This document shows, in pieces, positions 48,231-60,256 of a stretch of 64,000 nucleotides of DNA. The notes beneath the pieces are model-generated. The model was not told where the DNA came from. It did no database searches and was given only the letters and a program-made list of their open reading frames with translations. The first letter of the stretch is position 1. Each line of letters starts with the position of its first letter. Origin of the DNA: Rhyzopertha dominica (Eukaryota > Arthropoda > Insecta > Coleoptera > Bostrichidae); assembly GCA_025024175.1 (NCBI GenBank), contig QCXZ01000001.1, positions 14,942,001-15,006,000 on the forward strand, given 5' to 3'. The position numbers were made by a program, and so were the translations under genes.

Positions 48231-51200
48231 TTAGATGAAATCCTTATTGGAAAACTTATGTGGTAAATAAACTTTTGTTATATAATTATGTGCTTTGAGA
48301 AGACCCTCTATTTCTGCTTTAAGGCCTTTTTGATCCAGCAATTCAAGTTCTTTCTTAACCCTGGGTACAGCAAACAAGTAAGGTCTCCTTAACATTGCCT
48401 TGATCTTGATTCTTTCTCTTTCATTTAACTGCGAACATTGCAAATTATACAGACCAATCTCTGATGGGAAAACACCTAACCACTTTAAGCTTGGTAGTGC
48501 CAACTGGTGAGATAGATGAGCCTGATTCTGCAAATAATTTTTCATGGAGGAAGCAAATGATGTATAAAATTTTAGTTTGTACTTACTGCTGATCCATATT
48601 TATAAGTTAAAAAGATGTCTATTCCATGAGGATCAGCATCTACCAAAATAAATGCTGGGATGGCTAGTGTCAGGCACAGCTTTTTAAGAAACAGTCTTGT
48701 ATTTGTATCTGGATAACCTTTGCCCTGTAAAATATAAAAAGACTAAGATAATCAACTGATTTTAATTGCAGTATTTTTTTATTTTCAGTGGAATTAAATA
48801 ATTTTGGATATAGATACGTTGGTTATGGTGTGTAAGCTTGTGTAATATAAAACTCCATGCATAGTTTTATAATAATTAAATGACCAGCGTTCATATTTAA
48901 AACAGAAAAACACTAATCATGTACATCGACAATGTTTGACAGCTGATGGAAAATGTGTTTTAGGTTTCCTTTTTTAAACAAATAAATATCCAGGAACGTT
49001 TCATTTCTGACATACTGTGTGTTAAAAGAAAACTTAAAAAATATTTAAATTTGGAAGGGATAATAACGGATTAAGGTAGAATAAAAACAAATAACTAAAT
49101 AAGTACCGGTGTTGTGCACTAGGGTAATGCAGTCCTATAGATAAAAAAGTTACGGGTGGCTGTATCTTTGATACACCGGTAAAAGTGTGAAGTGCAAATA
49201 TGTGGTAGAGGAGGTAGTAAACTTTTAAGTAAAATGAATATGACCAAGATTAATCAAACTAATTTTATTTCACTGTACTCTCTTTTTGTTAGGCTTTTTT
49301 TTTAAGCAACTACGGACTATAATACGATGTAGTTCGTAAAGCCACCACTAGGTAACTCACAACGATTTTTACCAAATGACTGGTAACTGGCAACTAGGTC
49401 TCTTTACTTTCGGACCGCAACAACCTACGTCATAATTTTATAAAGCCACCACTAGATGGAGTTTAGGCATATTCACAAAATGACTCCAAAGTGCAGTGTA
49501 AGACATGTCCATGTCAATAAATAAATATAATTATTTTGTGATCTCGTCAGTTCCAAAGAAAAAATGTCTATTACCTAACGATTACTTTACCCCTAAAAAC
49601 TGATGTTCTAAGTGAGAAACATGAGAAATCCGATATTTCATAAAATCACGTCATTGCTGTAGTAATAATTTAGCAGTAGACTATGACACATTTTCATTTT
49701 ATTGTTCAACTGACAAACAACTCTCGACACACAGTGAAATCTGCCTTGTTGCATGCATCACGATTCAACTCTAATACAAATCTCATGGTATGTAGGATGG
49801 TACCTGACCTGAGGTCTTGAGTTGGTTGCACTAGGGGACTGTTGCACAAAGCGTGGTCAACCAGATCCTCTAGTTAACCCCCAGTTAATCAGTCAATGCT
49901 GTACGCAACATCAATGAAAAACTTACAAGAAACATTTTCATGACAATTGCTTGTTATAACCGTGGGTTGATCAGAAGGTCTGGATAACCACGGTTTGTGC
50001 AACAGGCCCTAAGACTGCTACTGACTGGGATGAACTTTGAAGCAAGTCTCAACTCGTATCAGACCATTTAGTTTTTATCATTAGATTTTAGAATAAGATA
50101 TTAATATTTTGTACGGAAGCTTTTCCTGTTTATGGTAAACAAATCCAGATCCCATATGGTTAAAATTTAAAAAGTAGGCAATGGATAGACTAGATGTGAT
50201 GCTATTGCAGAACAGAACTGACAAAAGAAATCAAAGACTAACAGAGATTAAACAAGATGTGCATGTACTATAAGGTTTAACTAAATTTAATACACAATTA
50301 ATTTCAAAAATATTTGGACACATTCTAATACAGTTCTTTGACTAAAGGCATTTAAGCAAATTTTCCTTTTTAAATAATCAATTCTTGGGTCATTTTCTTT
50401 TTTTGTGTTATATATTTTTCCTCTTCAATTCATGGAGCAATTCTAATACCTATTGCAATTTTCTTGTTCAATGGAACCAATGTCATATTACAATATAAAA
50501 TAACAAACATAATAAATATTGACCAGACAATGCCAATCATGCATAGGTCAGCATACTGCCTGAGGCCTGAAAACAACCCTACATATCATGATATTTGTAT
50601 GAGAGATCTGCTAAAACTTAGAATGAATATAAAAAGTTCCATGCTCTGTCACCGCAAAAATTTGGAAGGAAAAAGGAGGAAAACAGCAAGATGTAAAATT
50701 TGGTGACTAGGTTGGTGTGTTTTAACCGACTCAATAAGGGTGCACCAGCCAGACCAGTAGAGCAATCGACAGAATAAAATGCTTTCGGAAGATGAAAGAT
50801 AAAAGCCGGAGAAGTTCGTGTAAAATATTTTGTTCAATACATATGCATACATTTTTTTGTCTTTTGTAATCAGTAAGGAGATAATCACGTAAACGTTATT
50901 AATAACTATATGCAACATGCCCCACCAAAATGACAAACTGAAGTGATGAAAAGAACAGGCGTGAACTAACCGCGGACCGCAATCTAAGCAATTTAACAGA
51001 ACCAAATAAACTGATATTTTTTTCAGTTCAGTACAGCTTTTCGCTCCAACAAGAATATCAGTATTTTTCCGGTTTCAATTCAGTTCTGGTTTGTTTAAAA
51101 ATTATAAACTGTTCATCTTATTAAGAGGACACATACAAATTATTACTTACAGTTATCATAATAAAGGACCTAGGTAACTTATTTGGTACATCATCATCCA

Positions 51201-54200
51201 GTAGTTTTTGAAACACAGAATCTTTTTCTACAATTAAAATAAATCGTGCATTTGTGACTATTTTTGTTATTTTACTAATAACCTGGGGAATGAGAGTACC
51301 TAAAAATTTTATGTGATAGTGTATTGCTGTCATTTATGGTGATACTTACCGCCTGCAACATTGCAATTAATTACTTGTTCATCTGAATAAAAAATTTGTA
51401 TACTGCCATACACCAACCCTTTACTTGTTGGCAGTACTCCCCATTCCCAAGGACCTACATCAAGAATGCAACTTATACAATCAATAGCTTCATCAACCAT
51501 GTATTGTCGGGATGCAATATTAACCAACTGGTAATATAACTCCCTGAAAATAACAAAATGGAACACTACAAACCTTGCAAAACATGGGTACTTTGAAAAA
51601 CAAAAAATCACAATATTATATATACACAAATAATACATATATTATATTTACATAAATACAATGACTAAAATTAACATCAAAATAAGAGTAAGTTAATCTA
51701 GAAATTTCTGCCTTAATAAAACTAACAGTTTTAATTTATGAGTTGTTCCATTGTAGATATTATGAAGAGTCAGAATTGTACCTAATTGTGAAATACTGTT
51801 ATAGCAAAAGCCAATAAATATAATATATGTAATGACCACAATATAGGGAACAAAGAAAATTAATAATGAATAGTAGAGTTTTTTGGAAGTTATTAAATAA
51901 TAATAATAAAACACTTGTTTTTGATTCTACTTTGCCAAAAATATAACCTGGAAGTAGGATCAAAAACAAGTGTTTTATTATTTTTAAACAAAATTAAACC
52001 AGCAATAGAGTAATAACTACCAACTAATTTCAGATAACATTACATTTTTAATGAATTACATTTTTAATAAATAAATAATTTTTCAGTGTAGAATTGACTC
52101 CTCATCTGAATATTACATGTACAAATGATTTAGTTACTTATAAGCAGTTTAATACAATTTTCTTATAATATTTACACAACTATATTTAGTTAAAATGTTG
52201 ACTTGCTGTAAAAAGGTACCTACTTCAAGTAACATGAATGTATGTACCTAAGTTAAAAACAGCATACCTCTTTGTGCAATAAGAACCAGTCGTCAGTAAG
52301 ATTTTTGTTTTTTCTAAAATGTTCACAATAAGTTGGAATTTTATTAAACTAGTTTTCTTATTCAGAGTAATAACAGAATTTTTTGCTGCTCCAAAGGGTT
52401 TCATAACCAACCTAAAAAATAAAAAAAAATGAGTCAGCAAATTTACTAAAAATATATAATATTAGATATCGACATTTTTAATATTATTTTGCATGGAAGT
52501 TATCATTGAAGATCTTGGTGCAAAAATCAAAATTTGTGACAAAACAAGGACAAACATTCTGGATTTTAAATTTGCAGCTAAATAACCATAAACCAGGAAT
52601 ACGCCATCTTCTACAGCTTTAGTTATGGACCTAACTGTCGCAGAACGAAGGGGAACGGTTGTATATAAGTTCTTCAAACCCTTCATACTTGTCTGTCTTG
52701 ATATTTGCACCTTATGTTCAGGGACAGTAGAAAATGTCAGTTTCACCAAAAGTGGACTTGCCAAGTTTGTGGATCAATATCTTCATTTAGACATTATAGC
52801 ACTAAATGCTTACTCATTACAAGACAATTTGAAGACAAGAAGTCCAGTTCAATATAGTACAAAAGGTTTTTTCTGTTGAGTTATACTTGTGAATAGTGCA
52901 ATCTGAAATTTTGCATTTTTTCGGCATTACTATTTACTTATTTATAATTAAAATATAATAAAAAATTTACAAAGGTACCAATGCATTTCTCAAATCTGTT
53001 TGTAAACTTATGTACACATGAGCATTATATACCTTTAATATACATTCCATGCATTCTCCATTGCTGAAGTACCTACAACTATGCTTCTACTGTTGTCCGA
53101 GTATTTCAATCATATGTTAAAACAAACCATTCTGCATAAGGAATAGAATCAAATAATTCTAATTGGTAATTGTTCTGTATATAGAGAGCTCTACTTCTAC
53201 TGTTAAATAGTGTTGCCCTATTGGCATCAAATTATATATGAAAAACCCTTACCCAAATAGTAACTAAACACGTATTTCAGCAGCTAATCTGTCATCCTCA
53301 GTAGAAGTAGAGCAACCTATTGAAATATTTGGCTGGGTTGACCAGAGGATATTCTCTTCACCAAATATGAAATATATAGATAATTATCCTAAATTAAGGT
53401 GGCAAGGGTTTTTCATTTATCATATAATTTAGATATTAATAAAACTACACTTAGCTCAGCTTCCATTGGCAACACTAGATGGTACTGTCTGTCAGTAGTA
53501 ATTCACAGAATGTATCCCAAAACACATCAAGTGAATATTGAACTACGAAATTATTTGCCGATTATAGACTACCACTTGGACATTATAAAGATGTGTATAC
53601 TTTTCTTACCTGTCATTAACAAAATCACAGTTTTGATGACTACGACTACGAACAGTAATACTACGAGTTTCCTTAATTCTATTCAAAATTTCTTCAATTC
53701 TTGCTAATATTACTCGCTTTTGTTGTTTACCTGATACTTCTTCCACATCCCAGGAGCTTGCACAGTATATCAGGGTGTTGTCTGTAGTAATATTGTCAAT
53801 GCCTTCTTTTAAGCGTTGTTCCCAATTTACTGAGCAGCTAATTTTATCCAAACCTGAGTTTTGTGCAAAAGCCACGGACGGAAAATTTGTGAGCACAGAT
53901 TTGGGGACATCAGATGACTGTGAGGTGCTAGAATAGTTCTCTATTTCATCTGTTTTCTTGTTTAATGAAGGAAAAGCACTGGCATTCATTATGCTGTATC
54001 TTTTAGAGTTGTGCAAGAAATCCGTTATGAGTGACTGTGTTTTTGAACATTTAATGGCAGCATCAGAAATAGTTTTCAGTGACGTCACTTCATCCTTATG
54101 ACTATTTCCTTTTTTGGAGCTAGAAGATACTAACACATTTATTTCTTTATTGCTATCTTTAAAATTCAGTCGTTGAGAAATATCAGTTAGAACTTTGGTT

Positions 54201-54859
54201 TGTCGTGATTCACTACTGGAGGATACAAATGTGTTAGAACCTTCAGGTAAAATGTCTAAACCAGGTTTCACATTGTATTTTCTTAAATTACTTTCTATAG
54301 CCAGATGATTTCCTTCCTTCTGTGAGCTTGCTGTTCCAATAGTAACAGGACAGCTGCTACTAAATATTTCTGTAGTAGTAACTCCTTCTTCGTCATGCTT
54401 TCCTACTATACCTTTACCTGATGAACTCTTAGAAACGTGGTGTTTGCTTTTAAAATAGTTTACGATATCAGGAACCGAAGAAAATGTTCTTTTATGACTA
54501 CCACTTTGATTATTGGAGACTTTCACAGACTTTTGTCGTGATTCGCTACTGGAGGGAAGAAACATGTTAGAACCTTCAGGTAAAATGTTTAAACCTGGTT
54601 TCACATTGTATTTTCTTAAACTACTTTCAATATCCAGATGATTTCCTTCCTTCTGTGAGCTTGCTGTTCCAATAGTAGCTGGGCAGCTGCTACTAAATTC
54701 TTCGTCATGCTTTCCTACTGATAAACCCTTAGAAACAAGGTGTTTGCTTTTAAAATAGTTTACGATTTCAGGAACCGAAGAAAATTTTCTTTTATGTCTA
54801 CCACTTGTATTATTGGAGACTTTCGGACACGGTTGTACTGACTGAGACAGTGAATGCAT
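48231..54859 (-). CDS. SPO11: meiotic double-strand-break transesterase SPO11 with long N-terminal extension
   Basis: Exons are 53610-54859, 52268-52411, 51350-51543, 51151-51299, 48587-48724 and 48231-48527. All borders are GT/AG and phases agree (2, 2, 1, 0, 0), giving 723 residues. SPO11 is the topoisomerase VI A-like enzyme that cuts DNA in the nucleus to start meiotic recombination. The core begins at 'VILARIEEILNRI' (383-395). The catalytic tyrosine is the second Tyr of 'RELYYQ' (Y469), aligned with R-D-I-F-Y in yeast. The Toprim metal site has 'FILIVEKD' (E554) and 'LVDADPHG' (D608, D610). 'MITGKGYPDTNTR', 'YKYGS', 'LRRPYL' and the C-terminal 'KVYLPHKF' are also diagnostic. Typical SPO11 has 350-400 residues; here about 370 Ser/Lys-rich residues precede the core, with an internal duplication. 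The frame is open for 9 codons above the chosen ATG to an acceptor-like TTTTCAG, so upstream coding or 5' UTR exons may exist. Confidence 0.93.
48725..51150. other. SPO11 intron
   Basis: Intron of 2.4 kb between the exons ending MIT and starting GKGYPD. It contains one MITE (49834-50009) and, near 49330-49465, two copies of a TAAAGCCACCACTAG word related to the hAT-like element at 11187. ORFs here (50464-50706, 50649-51005) look fortuitous. Confidence 0.6.
49834..50009. mobile_element. short TIR MITE (176 bp)
   Basis: The left end GGGGACTGTTGCACAAAGCG and the right end (reverse complement) GGGCCTGTTGCACAAACCG match over about 30 bp. TA dinucleotides lie on both sides (49832-49833, 50010-50011). 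Non-coding. Same general type as 57001-57158. Confidence 0.75.
52493..52879 (+). pseudogene. coding-like remnant of unknown origin inside a SPO11 intron
   Basis: One plus-strand frame reads 'MEVIIEDLGAKIKICDKTR', 'TNILDFKFAAK', stop, P, stop, and then 90 open codons. The latter include 'ALVMDLTVAERRGTVVYKFF', 'SFTKSGLAKFVDQYLHLDII' and 'ALNAYSLQDNLKTRSPVQYS', ending 'TKGFFC' and a stop. Only two in-frame stops break about 128 codons and the composition looks protein-like. I do not recognise the family. It lies antisense to SPO11 in its first intron, so it may be an inserted gene fragment. Chance cannot be excluded. Confidence 0.4.
53188..53480. mobile_element. Penelope-like inverted-repeat fragment with degenerate hammerhead
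   Basis: GCTCTACTTCTACTG (53188-53202) has its exact reverse complement at 53299-53313. A second, imperfect inverted pair links about 53208-53250 (AGTGTTGCC..GAAAAACCCTT) with 53404-53477. On the minus strand between them are CTGAGGA (53295-53301), a weak stem II (GACAG/CTGCT around ATTAG) and GAAA (53275-53278): the hammerhead core order. It lies in the first SPO11 intron, on the sense strand of SPO11. Confidence 0.6.
54194..54523 (-). repeat. SPO11 N-terminal extension, duplicated module 2
   Basis: Residues 113-222 of the SPO11 model. Same motif order as module 1, with about 12 extra residues around 'SSSGKGI' and 'GVTTTEI'. Both copies remain in frame, consistent with selection for an open protein. 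Confidence 0.9.
54530..54823 (-). repeat. SPO11 N-terminal extension, duplicated module 1
   Basis: Residues 13-110 of the SPO11 model. The module contains 'KVSNN.SG.HKR.FSSVP', 'IVNYFKSKH', 'GKHDEE', 'GTASSQKEGNHL', 'LRKYNVKPGL' and 'ILPEGSN', all repeated in module 2. DNA identity to module 2 is high by eye (long exact runs), so the duplication is fairly young. Confidence 0.9.
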
Positions 54860-54886
54860 GACAGATAGTAAACAATATCTCTGATA

Positions 54887-55184
54887 CTGAAAATAGAAAT
54901 AAAATTAATCATATAAGTATAGTCTTAGATAGGATTGGAGTTTAAAATGATCAGAAGCAAAGTTTTGTGCTTTCTTTTACAGCAGCGTGGGTACTTAGTG
55001 CAGTCCAACTACTGGCGGCCTACAGCCTAAGAAGAAATGGATTTTGGAGAAAAATGTTTGCAGTTCTTCTATATTATATTTTCATGTAAATTGTAATTGT
55101 GTAAATTGTGTTATTTTGGAATAAAACAAATGGGTTTATCTATTAAAATACATAAAACACACTTATAGTTCTGCAAAGAAAAAT

Positions 55185-55220
<36 letters not shown>

Positions 55221-55549
55221 TTAATAATAATAATAATAATAATAATAAGCACCTATTGCTGAAACAGAGATAAAATCTTATTTTATATACCAGAAAATTT
55301 AAAATTAATATGAACATTTCAGATGGAAGAGATTTGTAAAGACGAAATGCTGTTATCAAAGGAGTATTGTAGTAATGAAATGTGTTGGGTATATTATAAT
55401 AGACAGCAATTGGAATTATATTGCTAATTCGAGGAACACATAATTGTACATCATTATATATTTCAATTATATATTTCATCTACATATATTTCACCGGTAA
55501 TAATTTTTTGTATAAAAATAAGGTTCTGCAAATTACGCCTAGATTGAAG
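54887..55549. other. region upstream of SPO11
   Basis: May contain a 5' non-coding exon or the promoter of SPO11; none was identified. It contains the AAT array listed separately. The 122-codon minus ORF at 55111-55479 is largely the translation of that array. Confidence 0.35.
55186..55248. repeat. (TAA)n microsatellite
   Basis: About 63 bp of TAA/AAT units with one interruption (TATTAA). Confidence 0.95.
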
Positions 55550-56690
55550 TGTTACCTCATTAACAGTGGTAAGAAGCAACCGGTTATCACAGTGTCTTGT
55601 TGGAAACGTTTAAATATTTTAAAATATACATATTTACAGAATCTTCGCAACACATTTTTCAGTAAACTGATATAAACCTGTTGTTGTGGATTCCAAATGA
55701 TACAACAATATTCTAATTTAGATCTGAGAAGAGAGTTAAACAAAATACGAATACATGTAATATTACTAAAATCAGATGTATTTCTTATGACATGCATTAT
55801 CTATAGTTACTCCAAGATCAGTCAGGCGATTAATGGTACATTATTTATAGTATAATAAAAATCTATATACGAATTTTTCCTGCTTAAAGTCATTTTTTTA
55901 CACTTACGTTTAAATCTAACTTATTACTATTACAGCATGCAATTAATCTGTCTATACCTTGTTGTAAGACAAAACAATCCTCAGGTGATTCAATTATCTT
56001 AACAAGCTTTAAATCATCAGCATAAATATAGCAATAACAATTATTGAAGCACTCAACCATATCATTAAGAAATATAGTGAATAAAAGAGGTCCTAAATTA
56101 GAACCTTGTACAACACCACAATTAACATCAAATTAAAAAGAACAAAAACCACTATATTCAACAAAGTGCTTCCTGTTACCAATAATAGATCTTATCAAGT
56201 ATATAAGATTGTCGCAGAAGCTAAATGATCTCAGTTTTCGTAGTAAAATACAATGATTAACTCAACCAAATACTTTTGTAAGATCAGTATATATAACATC
56301 TACTTGTAAACATTAGTCTAAAGCTTTCGAGGTAAACTGAACAAACTCAAACAAATTAGTGACTGTAGATCATCCACTTATGAAACCGTGATGAGCAGAT
56401 GTAATGTAGTAAATAACATGAGAATACATAACATTTGACAAAAGAGATTCAAACAGTTTTGCGAAGTTAGACGAAAGTGCTATTGGACTATAATTCTTAA
56501 TATCAGACTTATCGTGAAGATTTATAAACAGGACAAATCCGTGAACATTTCCATATACTAGGGTAACAAGTTTTTTTAAATTAAATAAAAAATATGACAA
56601 CGGCTCTAACAAACAATTAATACAATCCTTCACTAAAAACGCAGGTCCATTGTCAGGTCCAGAGACATATTTGATTTAATTTCTTAGCTG
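55550..56690 (-). mobile_element. decayed LINE reverse transcriptase (Jockey/CR1-like)
   Basis: The minus-strand translation, with a few stops, gives the full reverse-transcriptase order. 'DIKNYSPIALSSNFAKLFES' (about 56450-56510) is followed by 'SAHHGFISG', a 'TDLTKVFG*VNH' catalytic block and 'CGVVQGSNLGPLLFTIFLND' (about 56070-56130). The intact 'YIYADDLKLVKI' (about 55995-56030) is the Y-A-D-D site. 'FNSLLRSKLEYCCIIWNPQQ' (about 55680-55740) is the C-terminal block. It is better preserved than the LINE at 470 but still interrupted. Confidence 0.88.
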
Positions 56691-57000
56691 CTAATAAAAT
56701 ATCACAATGGTTTACAATAAAATATCATGGGCTTGGTGCAAATGGACAAAACAAATCTGATCGAAAACAATCTCTTTAAAAAAACCAAGTACACCACTGT
56801 ATTCCACTAAAGTAATCCATGAGTTAAATCGAAGCTGCTGTGGGCTCCAACAGAAAACGATAACAAAACATGTCTTTTACGTTTTGTCAACTACTTATAG
56901 TTAAAAAGTTATGCGACATTTGCAATGATCTAATCTTAATAGGACCAACCACATGTGTGATAAATGTAAAGTAAGAGACAACTATAAGTTTTCATACTTT

Positions 57001-57158
57001 GGGCCAGTTGCATAAATCGTGTGTAACCAGATTACCTAGCTAAGCTGCGGTTAACCAGCTATTGCCTATGCAGTAGCAATAAAGGACGCTTAAAAGAAAC
57101 GTCTCCATGGCAAATGCTTGCTAACCCTCTGGTTAACAATGCTTTGTACAACTGGCCC
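57001..57158. mobile_element. short TIR MITE (158 bp)
   Basis: GGGCCAGTTGCATAAATCG at the left is mirrored by GGGCCAGTTGTACAAAGC in reverse complement at the right, and GTAACCAGA/TCTGGTTAAC extends the match. Related in style to 49834-50009 (GGGCCTGTTGCACAAA). Target duplication not clear. Confidence 0.7.
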
Positions 57159-57499
57159 ATAACCTCTAATAAGTATGAATTGTAAGGATCTGCGGTGATG
57201 GGGGATGTTCAGATCACAAAATAGATCATTGCAGCCACTGCTTGGATTAGCAAATAATAATAAATAAAGCTTATCATAGGCTGATAACACTAAGGTATCA
57301 CACTTCCTTCATTACTAATAAGCATTTTGTAATGTAATCATCACAGGAATTCCACAACAGAAAGTGAGTAAAGAGGAAGTAGTAACATTACAACTCCTTT
57401 AACAACGAATTATCAATATTTAGTAATGCACTGTAATAAGTGAAGTACAGTTACGACTGTTTCTGATATTGCTGCTTATGCTAGAAGGATGGAACATTG

Positions 57500-57735
57500 T
57501 GCATGGCTTAACCCAATGATGGGCACACAACACAGTATGTGTATCAGGCCATCATTCAAATTTTTCACCTCAACTTCATCCTCCTTGACTTTCACATTAA
57601 TTTTTCCATCTTCATCACTTAGACAAACAAATCAACAAAATCGTCCTTCGTTTCACCTTTGGCAATGTCACAGATGTTAGTCTTCAGAGTACCCCACTTT
57701 TGCAGTATTAAGAATGGTGAAACTTCTGAGGATGG
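57500..57735 (-). pseudogene. unidentified frameshifted gene fragment
   Basis: On the minus strand one frame gives 'LILQKWGTLKTNICDIAKGE' and 'TKDDFVDLFV', then a stop. The neighbouring frame continues at once with 'LSDEDGKINVKVKEDEVEVK' and 'NLNDGLIHILCCVPIIGLS'. The join looks like a one-base frameshift in a once continuous coding sequence. I do not recognise the protein. No matching splice sites or further exons were found, so a relic of a duplicated gene or transposon passenger is likely. Confidence 0.5.
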
Positions 57736-59870
57736 TAAGTTAAACTTATTTATTCAATAAACTTTCCGACCCTCGAAGAAAACTAAACCCTTCCGCTTCT
57801 CTTCTATTTCTATGTCCCCCCTTTTAAAATCCCTCTACATTTGTCAAAAATTTACCAATATGATTTCAAATATTTATTTTCTATTCAAATTAAGATTAAG
57901 ATAACACATTAAAACAATACCTTCAGACATTGTCACTGTTATGTACTGTGCTGTTACTTGCCCTCATTAATATCAATTATATTCGTTGGATTCCCACCTC
58001 CCATCAAAACAACTTATACTATTACTGATTTACACATTTACAGTGGATAATGGTGGGGATGAACCACCACATACAACATTCACTCACTGTTTATTTTAGA
58101 CAATGTAAAAGCCTTTTTTGTAAAAGGATGGATAACAGTACGATAGTGCATATTGTTAATAACTATGCAAAACTAACTCTTATGTATTCATGATGATTGA
58201 AAGGATTAGTTCGACGAAATGTGACATTTAGCTAGATAGTTTAACGATGTAGCATACTTGCCAATTTTGTTTTGATGGCATTAAGGCATTATGGCCGACA
58301 ATACTTAGACTGCAGAACATAACCAAATTATGTTATAACAATGAATAAAAGTTCTAAATCTTCAGTGNACTGAAGTTTTCTTATAACTAAATACGTAACT
58401 TACTATCTTACTATCTAGTTTATTTTGAATAAAATGTAATATACCTATACTTGATTTAAATGTAATATTTGTCAAAAATAGAAAAGCAATGCTTAGGAGA
58501 CTAGATATTTACCTATTTGTGCTGTCACAGTAAAATTACTGCTAGATTGGTTTTATAGATCATCGATACCCTGTGGCAACGAAGTTGTGTAAATTATAAT
58601 CCCTGGAAAACAATAGTGCATTATACAAGTTTATACTTACTTACTTATTACACTAAATTATTTAGATAAGGGTATAATTTTAATGCTAATAAGCACACCT
58701 TATTTGATGGCTTCATGCATTTAAAGCACACACAATAACACACATAGACCTTATTTATAGGTGGCTGTGATATGAATTAAAACAGATGTTGGTATTGATA
58801 CACAGCTTAAGCTGATACCAGCTATATGTGTTGTATTTTTCTATGTCGATAAGTACCTTTATGACTATAAGTAAGTATACAGTTTGTTTTCTAGTTCCCT
58901 CACTATGCTGGATTTGAAAATTGAAATTTATAATTATATATTCACTTATTAAAAAGTTACCATTTTCAAGGAATCTAACAACTACAAATTTGATCTGTTG
59001 CTCAACTAGCAACTTGCCCAACAGATGGCGCGGCCATTAAAATAAGAGTAAAGTAAAAGACTTGTATGTATTTATTTTAAACTACCAGTTGTTTTGTCGT
59101 TTTGTCTCTTGCTCTTGTGATATATTCGCATATTACATGTAGAACGGCAGTATTAAAAAGTTCAACAATGTTTTACCATTATCAGTACCTACCTAAGTAG
59201 GTAGATTTTTGTCCGTTTCTTGTTCATAAGGACTGATATTTTACGATAATTTCTACTGCAGTAAAACACACCACATAACACTTATTTATATTATATATTA
59301 CATTCTGATGTATGTAATCTAATGTCTGCAAATATCAACCTTACACTTTTCGGTACAGCATTAGGTACCTACCTTGGAAAATTGAAATCTGGTTTCTTTC
59401 TTTTACCAAGGAGTCAGTGGCCAGTGACGTATGCAGAAATGTTTGTTGTACCCGGTTAGGTAAGCAGAGACGTGCAATTTGTGGTTTTACTTCGGACTTG
59501 GTAATAAAGCATTGTACTTACTTGCTTTGAATAAATTATTCACTTCATTTTCTTCCATAACGGTTCCATTTATTTCATGGGTCAATGTGAAGGGTGAATT
59601 TTCTTTTCGCACGTATAAAAAATATACCTAGTTTTTATACACTTATAGACGGTGTATCGCGCGTTGCCGTCAGAAGAAAATATACATTTGATTTACAGGG
59701 TTGTAACAAATAAAATACCTATTACCTAAACTACACGGGAATAGGAATGTGACTTTACCCCATTACACGAACATGAGGGGTAGCACTAGTCTTCTTTACA
59801 ATTTAAAGTTTAGGAGTGTGTTGTTCACTAGCCGCATATAAAGCTAAAACAGTTTAACATAATAATNATA
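57736..59870. other. intergenic, no gene recognised
   Basis: AT-rich DNA with several N bases nearby. No exon or element was recognised. Confidence 0.35.
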
Positions 59871-60256
59871 CAAGGTTTCTATAAATGATTTATGNAACNC
59901 AGGCGGCGTTGATTTCTGCATTCTTTGTGCCGCCTTTTTGTAACTTCTGCCAAGCTACAATATGTACGGCGATAGTTTGAAGTTGCAGATCAATTTCTGC
60001 GAAAATATATGTCACTTTACAGCTCTGAAATGTAAGCTTTCTGCAACCTTAAAGTTAATTATCCCCCGAAACACTACAAAATATGTTGAAAATACACACT
60101 CCCACATCCCAGGCGTTTTCTCATATTGAAATATATCAAATAATTTAAAAATCGACAGATGACAAGTATACGTCACTTCCCTGAGAGGCGGGAAATTGAT
60201 TTAATCGATAATTTCCATGAGCGCTCTGGATGCATGAATCATTTATAGAAACCCTG
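59871..60256. mobile_element. MITE, copy 2 (TA target, Tc1/mariner type)
   Basis: The left end CAAGGTTTCTATAAATGATT (59871-59890) is mirrored at the right by AATCATTTATAGAAACCCTG (to 60256), with one mismatch. TA lies immediately outside both ends (59869-59870, 60257-60258), the target of Tc1/mariner elements. The interior aligns with 31183-31565. Non-coding. Confidence 0.8.

Noticed and set aside
55111..55479. 122-codon minus ORF with a Leu run
   Set aside because: The Leu run is the translation of the TAA/AAT microsatellite; there is no other coding evidence.
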